Positions 32,583-42,930 of a stretch of DNA of 64,000 bases are shown one piece after another (position 1 is the first letter of the stretch; each line of letters starts with the position of its first letter). The position numbers and the translations under genes are program-made. Location of the stretch: positions 255,613,592 through 255,677,591 of the forward strand of contig NC_134710.1 of the NCBI RefSeq assembly GCF_043290135.1, read 5' to 3'. The notes below the pieces were generated by a model. The model was given only the letters and a program-made list of their open reading frames with translations. It had not been told where the DNA came from and made no database searches. Source of the stretch: Rhipicephalus microplus. Lineage: Eukaryota; Arthropoda; Arachnida; Ixodida; Ixodidae.

Positions 32583-33022
32583 CTGCACATTTTATTCATA
32601 TCAAAATCGGCACCTACGTGTCTATTCACTACTAGTATCTCGCTTTTTTTCTCTTACTTTAAACTTACTTGTTTGATGGTTTGAATACAAACATGTCATT
32701 CAATTCTGTTGTGTTTTATTCAGTAACGTTTTTTTGAATAATGAAAAGTCTTTTCACAATTTGTGCTTGTTTTTTTAGCTTGTTTTAATCATTATCTCTC
32801 GCGTATACTCATCTGATGTTCATTGCTTTTCTATTCCTATTAAAATTATTATTAATATTTTCTCATTCTTATTCCTGTTATGACTTGTATAATAATTGAC
32901 ATTTAGTTCATGTTATTGTTTGTATGAAAAGTGTACCAATTCATGTATGTATTCCCTTTATGCTCCCCTTACACAATGCCCTGTTGGGTCTGTAAGGTAT
33001 TTTGAATAACTAAATAAATAAA
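32583..33022 (+). other. Host LINE 3' UTR ending in TAAA repeats
   Basis: An AT-rich untranslated stretch of about 440 bp ends in aactaaataaataaataaa just before the Gypsy RT resumes. Short TAAA-like 3' repeats are common in CR1/L2-type LINEs and mark the insertion end. Confidence 0.75.
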
Positions 33023-33720
33023 TAAACGCAAAGATGTGTCATTTTGGTGAGCGTCCAGCTCTAGTGCTCGGATATCTAATCGACAGGGACGGTATACGAC
33101 CAGACCCGCAAAAGATCAATGCTGTACGCAACTTCAAGCAACCAACGGCTGTGAAGGGTCTTCGTAGCTTCTGGGCCTTTGTTTGTGTTTTCGTCGGTTT
33201 ATCAAAGACTTTGCCCAGCTTGCTCATCCACTGACAGACTTGCTCCGCAATAACGCCCCATTTCGATGAACCATTCAGTGTAAGGCTGCTTTTGAGCAGC
33301 CGAAGTATTTGATTACTTCCGGACCCCTCTTGCGCCGTTTCGACCCGAAGGCAGTCACAGAACTGCGTAAGATGCTAGTGGTATTGGTGTTGGTGCCGTG
33401 CTAGTTCAGTAAACTATGATGGCCGCCAGCACGTCGTGGCGTATCCAAGTTGTACTTTGACAAAGGCTCAGAGGAATAATACAGTCACAAAACTGGAATG
33501 TCTTGTGGTTGTTTTTGCTATCCAAAAGTTCAGACCTTACTTGTATGGCCGGCAATTCAAGATCGTCATAGATCATCATTCTTTTTGTTGGCTCATCAAC
33601 CTACGTGACCCAGCTGGCCGGTTGGATCATTGGGCTTTGCAGCTTCAAGAATATAATTTTTATGTGACCCACAAGAGCGGTCAATGCCACGCAGATGCCG
33701 ACTGCCTGTCTCGTCTTCCA
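33023..33720 (+). pseudogene. Gypsy RT end and RNase H
   Basis: After the LINE, the Gypsy frame continues with AKMCHFGERPALVLGYLIDR and DGIRPDPQKINAVRNFKQPT, the RT thumb region. Frameshifts near 33180 and 33400 follow, and RNase H motifs then appear: CLVVVFAIQKFRPYLYGRQF, IVIDHHSFCWLINLRDPAGR, VTHKSGQCHADADCLSRLP. The pattern is the same as at 12496-13611. Confidence 0.87.
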
Positions 33721-34910
33721 TCTATACTGATGACGACAATTTCGATAACTGCCTGACTGCAATCTCATCCAACTCCCCAAATTTGGACGTCTTCCATCAT
33801 GAGCAACAGCGTGACCCTTCACTGAAACCAATGATAAATGTGGCTGTTAGCTCTAAATGCGCTACGCTATTCGTGATTCATGACGCCCTACTATATCGCA
33901 AGAGTTACTCCAGCCATGGTGCCACACTACTCCTCGTCGTGCCAGAATGCCGGCGTTTTCCTGTATTCCAAGCCACACACAATGACATCCCGTCTGAGAA
34001 CCTTGTATTTGCCCGGGCGCTTCACCGTATCCGACTACGTTCCACTGGCCCCGCCTCTGGAAGACCACTAAGCACTACGTCGGGAGTTGTGATGTCTGCC
34101 AACGTCACCAACAGCCTACTGCACTATTGGCCGGGCCACTGCAACCGGTTAAGCGACCGACATCACCATTCGGAAAAGTTGGCATAGATTTACTGGGCCC
34201 CTTCCTGAAGTCTACCGCCAGCCGCTGCTGGATTATTGTGTGCGTAATTACCTGACACGGTATACTGAAATGGTGGTGGTTGCTTCAGCCACAGCACCTG
34301 ACGTATCATGGTTTTTTCTTCACTCGATTATACTCCGTCACGGGGCTCCTCGTGTGGTGATAAGTGATCGCGGCTGGCAGTTTACCGCTGCCATTGTCGA
34401 AGAGTTGCTACGGCTTCGTGGGTGCCAGTATCGCCATTACACGCCATACCACCCTCAGACCAATGGCCTCACTGAGCGCACCAATCGTACTATCATCAAC
34501 ATGCTTTCAATGTACGTCGCAGCGGATCGCAAAAAATGGGATGCCATATTACCTTTTGTTACATACGCCTTAATTACCGCGAAACACGAAGTCACCGGTT
34601 ATATGCCTTTCTTTCTTCTCTATGCTCGTCATCCCCAAAGATTCCTTGACACCATACTTCCTCTTTCGACGAACGAAAACGCCAGTTTCGCGCAGAGTTT
34701 CTGTCGCGCTGAAAAAGCTCGTCGACTTGCTCGGCTCCGAACTCTTTCTGTCCATGCTCGCGCGAAAGACCGTTATGATGCAAAACACCCGCCTGTGACT
34801 TTCGCTATGGGCGATCTTGTCCGGCTGTGGACACCTGTTCGAAAGATGGGACTTTGTCAGAAGCTTCTTTCTAAGTACTCAGGACCATTTGTCATTCTCA
34901 GTGCTTGAGT
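33721..34910 (+). pseudogene. Gypsy integrase, partly open
   Basis: The N-terminal zinc region near 33780-34150 is scrambled by frame changes. The core at 34240-34908 is open for 222 codons: ATAPDVSWFFLHSIILRHG, VVISDRGWQFTAAIVEELL with a catalytic Asp, YHPQTNGLTERTNRTIINML with the catalytic Glu, and the C-terminal FAMGDLVRLWTPVRKMGLCQ and LLSKYSGPFVILS. The first catalytic Asp should lie near LLGPFLKS at about 34190 in another frame. Confidence 0.87.
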
Positions 34911-35053
34911 GACGTCAGTTACGTCGTTGCAAAAAGGACATCTCAGAACCGGCGTTCGCGTAAGACACAAACTTTGCATATTGATCATTTCAAGCCTTAC
35001 ATAAACCGATCGCTTCTACTCACTCGGTGAGCTTCGTCTTGCCCGGAGGAAAA

Positions 35054-35140
35054 TATAACGCGGGCTGAAAGAGCGAAAAAGAAGACGGACGCTCTCGAGC
35101 AGTGGCTATTCGGCAGTGTCGGTTGAGCGTTGCCTTTTTA
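35054..35140 (+). repeat. 3' LTR remnant of the nested Gypsy
   Basis: It starts TATAACGCGGGCTG after a purine run (ggaggaaaa) that fits a polypurine tract. It aligns with 19637-19725 and is cut off near 35140 where the next Gypsy fragment begins. Confidence 0.75.
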
Positions 35141-35160
35141 GATGCTATGTTTTTAGTGCT

Positions 35161-35196
35161 ATGGTGCTATCATTTTAGAGAAAATGATAGCACCAT
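35161..35196. repeat. Perfect 16-bp hairpin at the junction of two Gypsy fragments
   Basis: The arms ATGGTGCTATCATTTT and AAAATGATAGCACCAT are exact reverse complements separated by the 4-nt loop AGAG. It lies where the RT frame of the minus-strand Gypsy stops, and the hairpin duplicates its last RT codons in inverted form. Confidence 0.9.
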
Positions 35197-35515
35197 GCAG
35201 GAAGGAGGTCACGTCATGAATGTGCGGGACTGGGTAATGGTCTGGCATTGTTACCCGGTTCAGCGCACGATAGTCCCCGCAAGGGCGCCAATCACAGTCT
35301 GTTGATTTGGGGACCATGTGAAGAGGTGACACATATGGGCTAAATGAAGGACGTATTATCATGAGTTCCATCATGTGGGCAAACGTCTGTCGGGCCAACC
35401 ACAGCTTCTCGGGTGACAGGCGCAGTGGTCGCGCATAGACCGGTGGGCCTGTGGTTTCGATGTGATGCAGGACGCCGTGCTTTACTTGTGGAAATGCCTG
35501 TGGCAGTCGCGTCAG
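35165..35515 (-). pseudogene. Gypsy RT start, truncated
   Basis: The frame shows MMELMIIRPSFSPYVSPLHM, GDYRALNRVTMPDHYPVPHI and HDVTSFLHGAIIFSKM, the first RT motifs. The sequence ends there at the inverted repeat, before the catalytic core. Confidence 0.85.
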
Positions 35516-36022
35516 CTATGGGAACTCCTGTAGTATTGTGGTGAAGTACACTTCTCCAGCCGGACTAAGCAAGGCCGGGCTGATAGGAGGGTGCAAACAT
35601 GGCGTGCCTTGTACCGATCCTTGAGAAACAGGATCTTGAAGCCGCTTGTTGCGGACGTCGACCAAGAGACCGAAGAACTGCAGAAATTCTGCGCCTAGTA
35701 TGGCGCATTTGACATCAGCGGCTATGAACACCCAGCTAAATGTTCTACCGAAACCAAAGTTCAGCGTCAGTGAACGATCACCGTATGTGTTTATCACTGT
35801 GTTATTGACAGCTTGCAAGGGCGATGCACTAGGTTTCTTTCTTTCAGCTTGTGACGCCGGTATAACACTCACCTTGGCGCTTGTGTCAACTAAGAAACGT
35901 ATTCTGCTGCTGCGGTCGGTAATAAAGAATACCGAGGAACGACTTGGAGGCAACGTAGTAGCACTGGTCGCCCTCAGTGCCTGCCGCGGCTGTTTCCCGA
36001 ATGCACGCACGGCGGGACACAT
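35516..36022 (-). pseudogene. Gypsy protease with Asp-Thr-Ser active site
   Basis: The active-site region reads RIRFLVDTSAKVSVIPAS, so the glycine of the usual triad is serine. AILGAEFLQFFGLLVDVRNK follows in the same frame. The substitution would be expected to impair cleavage. The frame leads into the RT start. Confidence 0.82.
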
Positions 36023-36029
36023 TTACGCG

Positions 36030-37012
36030 CACTACTTCCGAACCTCCGATGGTAGCAGCAGATATGCTCATGCTGGTTTTGCGATAGCGGCGTGTTAGGC
36101 TCGGTTATTGTTTGCGCCCTTCTGCTTGCGTGCAAAGCTGATACTGTTTCGGCAAGTCGAGAAATCTCCTCATGCGTCTTTTGAAGTTCGTTTAGAGGCT
36201 GTTGCACTTGCACGGCAGCCATGGGTCTGGGGGGTCATTGCTAGCAGTTTGTCAGCAAGTTCGGCGGCTGTGGTTGAATCCTTGTGCTCTGAGACCGTGA
36301 CGACCATGCGGATGCCTGAAGGCAATTTTCGCAAAAAAAATTTCCCGGATCAATGCTCCATCTTTCGTGGTTGATGTCTCGCCGAGCAACTGTTGCATGT
36401 GCCGCAAAAGCTGACTAGGAGTACGGTCGCCGAGTTCCGTACCGCGAAGCAATTGCAGCCGTTGTTTTGGTTCGGAGGGCGTAACTCGGTTAACAAGGGT
36501 TTCTTTTAGCGTTGCATATGCGTTTTCGACAGGTAGTGCGAGCAACAGATCCCTGATTTCACTGGTTATGGCGGGCGGCAGACTGCTGGCTACTTAGTGG
36601 TCTATCGTAAGGTCTGCGGCGATTCGTCTGGCTGCGAACTTAGATTCCACTTGTATGAACCAAAGTGTGGGGTCTGCATTCCATTGATTGATTTATATGT
36701 GGGGTCTAACGTCCCAAAACCACCATACGATTATGAGAGACGCTGTAGTGGAAAGCTGCGGAAATTTTGGTCATTTGGGGTTCTTCAACGTGCACCCAAA
36801 TATGAGCACATGGGCGTACAACATTTCCGCCTCCATCGGAAATGCCGCCGCCGCAGCTGTGATTCGGTCCCCCAACCTGCGGGTCAGCAGCCGAATACCT
36901 TAGCCTCTAGAAACCCCTTGGTAGGGCAGAGATTCGCAGTCCAAAAGGGGGGCAGCTTACTGCCGACTGAGGAGACTGACGGAGGGGCGTCGGTCATGGA
37001 CGTTGAATCCAT
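36030..37012 (-). pseudogene. Gypsy gag, split by a SINE
   Basis: The probable start is ATG 37012 (MDSTSMTDAPPSVSSVGSKL), then PPFWTAN before the SINE. Past the SINE it continues with ADPTLWFIQVESKFAARRIA, SEIRDLLLALPVENAYATLK and LQLLRGTELGDRTPSQLLRH. A frameshift lies at an A run near 36336. A Cys-His cluster, CYHRRFGSSARKCVPPC, ends the region near 36040. It would form the particle and bind RNA. Confidence 0.82.
36680..36937 (-). mobile_element. tRNA-derived SINE, resembles tick Ruka
   Basis: On the minus strand the head carries a tRNA-like box A (gaggctaaggtattcgg) and a mutated box B (ggggaccgaatcac). The body follows with gcggcatttccgatggagg and ggaaatgttgtacgccc, and the tail with ggttttgggacgtta and caatcaatgg. 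The gag frame is interrupted here: the codons before and after the SINE fit one another with aat repeated at both flanks. Box A and B suggest RNA polymerase III transcription. The Ruka name is from memory of tick sequences. Confidence 0.78.
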
Positions 37013-37064
37013 ATTGCGGCTGGTTCGACACTCCGGTCGCTGTGTCTGTATTCCGGGTCACCAA

Positions 37065-37215
37065 TGTTGAGACGCGGCGCACGGCAGAGCTGCACAAGTG
37101 AACACCTCGCATCCCAAACAACAACTAACTTTTATTATCACCCTTCGTCTCGAAGATAACTTTCTCGTGCGGGCACATGCGCTCTCTGCCTCGCACTCAG
37201 AAGCGCCGCTGTGAA
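37065..37215 (-). repeat. 5' LTR part and primer-binding site of the minus-strand Gypsy
   Basis: On the minus strand the LTR seems to end in gcgtctcaaca, followed at once by ttggtgacccgg, which starts with TGG as primer-binding sites do. An AATAAAAG signal lies inside near 37128. The outer boundary is estimated, and no partner LTR is present. Confidence 0.6.
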
Positions 37216-37364
37216 TCACCACAAAAGTATGTGTTGGCAAAGAGTGAAGCATCCATGGAAGCATGGAACATTTATAGTTAAGAGGGAAAGTAGCTGGGCA
37301 GATGACACTCCTTGGTTTGGTGTACTTGTAGGCGGGAGCAAAGGCCAGAGAGGAAAACCAGGCA

Positions 37365-38162
37365 ATGATGGAGTGCATATCAAAGGACGTTGAGGAATGG
37401 AGAGGAGGGCGCGAGATAAATAAACTGGGAGATATAAATACGCATTTAGAAGATAGAGATGGGTATACCGAGCCAACAGGCAAAATAATCATGGATATGT
37501 GTGAAAGGCATGATTTGATTATTTGCAACATTACCGAGAAGTGTGAAGGGCAAATAACAAGGGAGGTAAGAAGGCTGCAGTCGACGATAGATTATGCACT
37601 GATGTCACATAGCATGTATGATAGGCTCAGGGGAATGCACTTCGATGAATGTGGCTCCAGAAATCTGGGTAGTGACCCCAAACGCATCAAGCAAAGTTTT
37701 GGAAGAGCAGTGAAAGTGGGAAGGGGACATGAAGAGCAACTACATGAAAATTTTTGTTCAGGAAGGCAAATAGAAATAGCCTCTAAACAAATTGAGAAAG
37801 TAATCACTGAGGATAATAACATAATGTGGACATACACGAATCTAATTAGACTGTTTGAGGTAGAGCTTGCTAAGGAACGTGATAAGTCACCCAGGAAAAG
37901 AAGACACAAACCCAAAAGTTGGTGGGATGATGAAGTTAAAAGAGCCAGAGCAAAACGTCAGGAAGCCTCTAGGAAACACAGATGTGCTAAGCAGCGGGGT
38001 GAACCGACAGATGACGTTGAAAGAAAACGGAACATCTTTCTAGGCTGTAGAAGGGAAGCATCTCTTCTGATCAATCAAAAGATTAAAAAAAGGGGGCTCA
38101 GTGGCTGGCAGAAGTACATAAAAAGGATAGAAAGACAGCTGCAAAATTTTGGAACCATCTAA
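37365..38162 (+). pseudogene. LINE endonuclease C-terminal part and linker
   Basis: The 265-codon frame shows LGDINTHLEDRDGYTE, where the family usually has Gly-Asp-Phe-Asn, then RRLQSTIDYALMS and GSDPKRIKQSF. The last motif normally holds Ser-Asp-His, so the catalytic histidine is proline. A basic linker follows (RKRRHKPKSWWDDEVKRARA), typical of the LINE endonuclease-RT spacer. The altered residues suggest an inactive copy. Confidence 0.8.
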
Positions 38163-38279
38163 ACTCCCTAAGAAATGAGACAAGCCTTAATCAGAGGTCT
38201 ATACCTACCACCCAAGGTGCTAGGCTAGAAGGGACGAAGCTATTGAATATATAAGAACAAAGGTGATATAAAAATTCCA

Positions 38280-39250
38280 ACAAAGATGTGACTTATCCAC
38301 TACTATAGACGAGGATGGATCAAGTGGCGCAATGGCTTAATTTTCACAACGAGAGTGGTAAGGGCTGAGAAGAAAGTTCCTAGTACATCAACAGGCCCAG
38401 ATGGCATTCCAATGATGCTGATAAAGACATTGCGTCCGAAGTATAAGCAGACATTGAGAGAGGCAGTGAGCAAAGCAATAATCGGTGGTGAAGTCTCCGA
38501 TTGATGGAAACTTAGCAGGATGAGCATGATATTTAAAGGAAAAGGGGAGAAAGCTGACATAAACAACTACCGACGTATAACAGTGACAGCAGTGGTCTAC
38601 AGGCTAGCGATGCGGATTATAGAGGAAAGAGTGCAGGCATGGATAAACGATGAGGGGGTGCTAGGGAACTGCAGAATGAGTTTCGGAAACACAGAATGTT
38701 GGAAGACAATCTGTTCTCACTGACCCAGTGCATCGAAATAGCAGAAAAGGAACACAGGGCCCTGTGGCCAGCATTTTTCGATATTAAGGAAGCGTACGAC
38801 AGCGTGGTCCAAGAGGGCTTGTCGGGAATACTGGACACACTAGGTGTAGAAGATAGAGTCAGTAATCTTTTAAAGGAGATCTATAAAAGTAACAACGTAG
38901 TTATAAAGTGGGAAAAACAGGTCTCCAAACCCACAGAGGTAAAACAGGGGCTTAGGCAGGGGTGTCCGCTGTCACCCTTGTTATTCATTATGTACCTACA
39001 AAGATTAGAGGCCAAATTAGAGGGAAGTTGACTCTGCTTCAACCTCTATTTCGTCAAACAAGGAAACCTCACTGAGCAGGCACTACCAGCATTGATGTGC
39101 GCAGATGATATAGTGCTAATGGCCGACAACAAGGAAGATTTGCAGAGATTGATGGACATCTGTGGTAATGAGGGAGATAGGTTAGATTTTAGAATCAGTA
39201 AGAAAAAATCAGCATTCATGATTTTTATTGATAATGAAGGTAGTTAGTTT
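38280..39250 (+). pseudogene. LINE reverse transcriptase, broken
   Basis: The motifs in shifting frames are TSTGPDGIPMMLIKTL, MIFKGKGEKADINNYR, LWPAFFDIKEAYDSVVQEGL, QGLRQGCPLSPLLFIMYLQR and ALMCADDIVLMADN. The aspartates of DIKEAYD and CADD are present, with cysteine where tyrosine or phenylalanine is usual. Stops at 38502, 39030 and near 39247, with shifts around 38690, split the frame. Confidence 0.83.
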
Positions 39251-40271
39251 AGGATACAGGAGGTTGCACCAGAGATAACAGATAAATACAAATATATGGG
39301 CATATGAAAAAGCAATGGGACCGAGTACCTAAGGAAACACGAAATATACGTAATGATTAAAGGTAACAGGAATGCAGAAGTGATGAAACATAGGACACTG
39401 TGAAATTACAATAGGTATGATGTTGTGAGAGCAATATGGAAAGCGGTCACGCTTCTTGGTCTGACATTCGGCAATGTGGTCTTGTGCATGAGATCAGAAG
39501 TTCAAGCAAGATTAGAAATTAGGCAACGTGGAATAGGTAGGCTTGCTTAAGGAGCTAACAGAAATACACCAAATCAGGGAGTACAAGGTGATAAGGGATG
39601 GACATCATTTGAAAGCAGAGAAGCTAGCAGCAAGATAAAATTTGAGAAGCGATTGAGAGAAATGGGGGAGGAGTGTTAGGCTAGGAAGATTTTCAGCTAC
39701 TTGTACATGAAGAATGTCAATACAAAATGAACGAAGCGAACCAGAAAATGGATGGGTGAATACTTAGAAAACAGCAGGAGGTCATACTAAAAAGAACTAT
39801 CGGTTAAGAAGGTGAAGGAAACGGAGACAGATATGTCAAGAATTGGCATATAAAAAAGTCCGCACTACAGATCTATTGAGCTTTTTAGCAAGAAATTGCC
39901 AAGGAAAGGATCTATGAGAATACTCGGGGTAGTTCTCTGCTGTTTGAGGCGAAGATGGGAGTATTCCGAACCAAGACATATCGGGCCAAATACGAAGGGG
40001 CAGACACGGTATGCAGTGCATGTTGAGAGGAAGAGGAAATTGCCGAACGCTTGATAACGTGCTGTAAAGGATTTCACCCTTTGGTTCAGGATGATTGAGC
40101 AGAGTTTTTCAAAGCACTGCGGTTCAGGGACAGGGAGGGCAAAATAGACTTTGAGCGGGTAGAATTAGCTAGAAGAAAGTTACCTGATTAGTGGTTAAAG
40201 TTAATGCACAAGTGAAACTTTAACCCTTCACTGCAAAGTACCAGTCTGCAACTTCACTGTTAAAAAAAAAA
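39250..40271 (+). pseudogene. LINE C-terminal region and 3' UTR
   Basis: Downstream of the RT core, fragments such as SEVQARLEIRQRGIGRLA can be read in shifted frames near 39495. Near 39990-40190, a Cys-rich Glu tail resembling a LINE zinc-binding end can be made out across several frames. The last 70 bases are non-coding and end in poly(A). Confidence 0.6.
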
Positions 40272-40364
40272 GGTGTATCTAGTCTTTGGTTCCCTAAGCA
40301 TTACGGTTAGGTGGCGTTAGGCGCAGCCCGATTTAAAAGGTACAGCCTTATCAATGCATACATC

Positions 40365-40497
40365 GATCCATGCACAGCATTGTATATAATAAAAATGCTC
40401 CTGCTTGTCGACCAACTGCTGCGTACTTCTTGTCGGCCGGCGCTTCAGCGCCGTGCCCTATGTTTTCCGGGCGGCGCGTATGCCGCACGCCACATAC
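40365..40497 (+). repeat. 5' LTR, 3' part only
   Basis: This aligns with the last third of the 3' LTR (from about 45035), including a TATA-like tgtatataataaaa and the palindromic ggcgcttcagcgcc. It is followed by ttttggcgacgagg, which contains a TGG start suitable for a tRNA primer. Confidence 0.75.
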
Positions 40498-40740
40498 GTT
40501 TTGGCGACGAGGATCTTCAATCCACGTGCATCATACGTCAAGGTGGGCATCCAGCCTTCTTCCTTGTGCTGTCGACTCAGCACTCGTGCAAGCTGTCCCA
40601 CCGCTACTGTATTTCCTGCATACATTCCTACTTTTCAACACTTTTCGTGCCAGTCACGAGTCTTACCGACGTGTTCGTCTCTACTGAACTGCCTTCTCGA
40701 CGGTCTCTTCGGCAAGCATAAACGCGGCTATCCCCCCGCC

Positions 40741-41115
40741 TCAGTTCCTTGAGTTCCCTGGTGTACCGCCTATTCTATGGAGGCAGTGGCGTCCTGTGTT
40801 ACAGGTTTACATCGATGCCGCTGCCAGGCACGCCACGCCGGAGTACAAGAAGGCGCTGCTCCTGAACGGTTTGGGCGTCGAGGGACTCAACACTTACCTG
40901 CGTGCCGCCGAAGATGATGAGATGAAGCCGGAAGCCGACCGGCCATCTCAGGAGACGACGCTGGACGTGTTCTACACAGCCCTTGCACTGCTGAATGAAC
41001 TATTTAACCCTCAACTGGACGCGCCGTGTATGCGCGGCCACTTCAAAGCCCCCTCGGCCGGGCCCAGACCAGTCGGCGGTAGGCTTTATTCTGGAAACAC
41101 GCCGAGTAGCTAAGC
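40741..41115 (+). pseudogene. Gypsy gag, N-terminal part
   Basis: The frame reads PQFLEFPGVPPILWRQW, then VYIDAAARHATPEYKKALLL, GVEGLNTYLRA and LDVFYTALALLNELFNPQ, a capsid-like helical protein as seen in several arthropod Gypsy Gags. It stops at 41113 and further Gag residues continue in other frames. Confidence 0.75.
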
Positions 41116-41412
41116 TTTGTGAATTCGGCGCGGCGGGCAATATCCTCGCCTTTGACTAGATTGTCTCTGACATCGCGTCGCTGCATCTACAAAGAACTTT
41201 TTCTTCAAGATGGGTAAGGACTTCACCCTACCGAAGGGCGTTGCTCCTCTCTCGACTTAGCGAGAGAGAAGCAGCGCGTCTACCGCACGTGGCTACAGTT
41301 ATCGGGACTAAAATTCAATTCAGTGTCCACGTGTCCGATTCAAGATGGTTGTTCAGCTCGCCGAGCGATTCAAGATGCCAGGCCAAATGGCGGCTGACCT
41401 CCCCAAGCTTCG

Positions 41413-41979
41413 GTGCAAGATGGCAGTGGTGGAACTTCTCCTTTGTGCTCCTCCTCGGCCTACACTGTTGCGGACACCTCCTCTCCAGCTTCGCCGCCGG
41501 CTTGCACGGGTGCCTGTTACCGCTGCGGATCGACGCCGCATTGGGCCAACTCCGTCGCTTGTCCTGCCAGGAGCCGGACGTGTTCGTGGTGCGGACGTCG
41601 TGGACACTTTGCGCGGGTCTCCCACACTACTACGGAGTCTACTGGTCATTACGGCATATCGACTGTGACCAATACAGTTACTGCCCTTCAAGTGGACGAA
41701 ACGGTCACGTGCACTATTGGACTTCTTCATCTTCCCGTACAGATCAATGGATCCACTTTCAACATGGTCATCGACAATGGGGCAGCTGTGTCATTACTCA
41801 ACGTCAAAGATTATAAGAGGAACTTTTCGCATATGAAGTTGCTACTTTCGCAACACGTTCTACAGAATTACTCAGAGCAAGAAATAAATAATCATAGCTA
41901 TTTCAAGGCAACAGTCTCGTACAACAGCAACTGCTCCGCGATTCTCTTCTACGTCACGTTACCTCACTCTTGGAATTAG
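41413..41979 (+). pseudogene. Gypsy zinc knuckles and protease, altered
   Basis: Two cysteine-histidine clusters appear: CYRCGSTPHWANSVAC, with a longer last spacing than usual, and CSWCGRRGHFARVS, where the last cysteine has become serine. The protease active site reads TFNMVIDNGAAVSLLN, so the threonine of Asp-Thr-Gly is asparagine. A stop ends the frame at 41979. The protein would bind RNA and cut the polyprotein. Confidence 0.8.
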
Positions 41980-42930
41980 ATGCCATCCGAGCTCTGGAAA
42001 TAATATTCATAGGTGAGACCCACACTTGTTCTCTCGTCGACTCCTTGGCGGTTCCAGCGAATGCTCCACTGGAGTATCGCCACCTGTTTTCGTGGGACAT
42101 CGGCACCGTCCGGAATTCCATTCACCGTGTCAAGGGTCGACCTGATGTGCAGCCAGTAGTGGCCAAATTGCATTGTCTTCCCTTATTGCTGATGCAAGAA
42201 GTTGCCGACGAGCTGCAACGACTAGAGTGGAGTGGCATCATTGAGAGAGGATGCTTCAGACTGGGTGTCTCTCTTGGTCGTCGTCCACAAGAAGGACAAT
42301 TCTATCTGACTGTGCGTCGATCTCCGTGAGCCGAACAAGGCTATTGTTGGGGACTGTTTTCCTTTACCTCATATTGAGGAACACTTACAACAGTTAACAA
42401 GTGCTAAATTTTTTTATAAACTTCATTGTGCATCCACATGCAATTAAGTTGAGTTAGCGCAGGAGAGTCGTGACCTTACTACTTTTGTAACGCATAGAGG
42501 GATTTACAGATTTCGCAGTGTGTGCTTCGGTTTAGCATCTGCGCCAACTATTTTTCAAAAAAAATGATGAGCGATGTATTGAAGAGGTGCTCAGGCTTTG
42601 TCTGTTTTTTAGGCGACATTTTAGTTTGGGGCCGTAATGGGGAAGAACATGATGTGCACTTGAAAGGTGTTTTGTCTGAAAAAGATTCCTGTGGCAAGAA
42701 GTTTAATGACAAGTGTGTATTTGCTGCTACTAAATTGCATTCTTAGGTCATAAGTGCTCGCGGGTTATCGCCGGTTCAGTTTAAGGTCACGGCCTTTCTT
42801 GATGCCCCTGTTCTTAATGACGTTAAAGCACTCAAGTCTTTCTTGGGTTTAGTTGGATATTATTCAAAGTTTCTACCGCATTATGCTGGTGTTGTTGAGC
42901 CTCTGCGCCGCATGCTCCGGTAAGGTAAGA
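41980..42930 (+). pseudogene. Gypsy reverse transcriptase with lost catalytic Asp
   Basis: The N-terminal part has YRHLFSWDIGTVRNSIHRVK and QEVADELQRLEWSGIIERG. Frame changes follow near 42300. LREPNKAIVGDCFPLPHIEE, FRSVCFGLASAPTIFQKKMM and GFVCFLGDILVWGRN mark the palm. The catalytic loop should hold two consecutive aspartates; here it is Gly-Asp. LKSFLGLVGYYSKFLPHYAG lies near 42835. Stops occur near 42440 and 42747. Confidence 0.85.

Larger units (their letters stand above)
24307..33022 (+). mobile_element. CR1-like LINE, near full length, split by an antisense LINE
   Basis: The element begins at a hairpin at 24307, has a ~400-bp leader, ORF1, then an apurinic endonuclease plus RT, and ends in a TAAA-type tail (aataaataaataaa) at 33022. 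This layout and the short 3' terminal repeat fit CR1/L2-like LINEs. It is interrupted at about 26240-26363 by an antisense LINE that ends at 30424; the endonuclease frame resumes at about 30428 (YIDGFSDHRLIQ). Without the insert it would be about 4.6 kb. Several stops and frameshifts lie in the coding part. Target duplications at the Gypsy RT flanks cannot be resolved. Confidence 0.85.
19637..35140 (+). mobile_element. Ty3/Gypsy element split by nested insertions
   Basis: LTR-like ends at 19637 and 35054 share phrases such as tctcgag, agtggctatt and ggcagtgtcggttgagcgtt. Between them lie, in order, gag, protease, RT, RNase H and integrase, interrupted by a P-like transposon (22233-23860) and a LINE (24307-33022). 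Taking away both inserts and one target copy leaves about 5.1 kb, close to the 5.2-kb element at 11336-16542, whose proteins are related. The RT frame stops at 24306 and continues at 33023 at the expected next residues. Both ends are eroded: the left LTR abuts (TA)n and the right LTR is cut by the next Gypsy fragment. Confidence 0.87.
35165..37215 (-). mobile_element. Ty3/Gypsy 5' half, minus strand
   Basis: On the minus strand the order is LTR (37215-37065), primer-binding site, gag, protease, and the beginning of RT, where the element is cut off at 35165. The proteins differ from those of the elements at 11336-16542 and 19637-35140, so it is another Gypsy lineage. The gag is split by a SINE at about 36680-36937. 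RT and integrase beyond the first motif are missing. Confidence 0.83.
37250..40271 (+). mobile_element. LINE, 5'-truncated, with poly(A) end
   Basis: The element contains part of an endonuclease, an RT and a C-terminal zinc-binding region. It ends in a run of ten A at 40262-40271. A fragment of the same family lies antisense at 7190-7797. Numerous stops and frameshifts interrupt it. The N-terminal half of the endonuclease and ORF1 are missing, a usual outcome of incomplete target-primed reverse transcription. The clade cannot be settled by eye; it is different from the CR1-like elements at 24307-33022. Confidence 0.8.
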
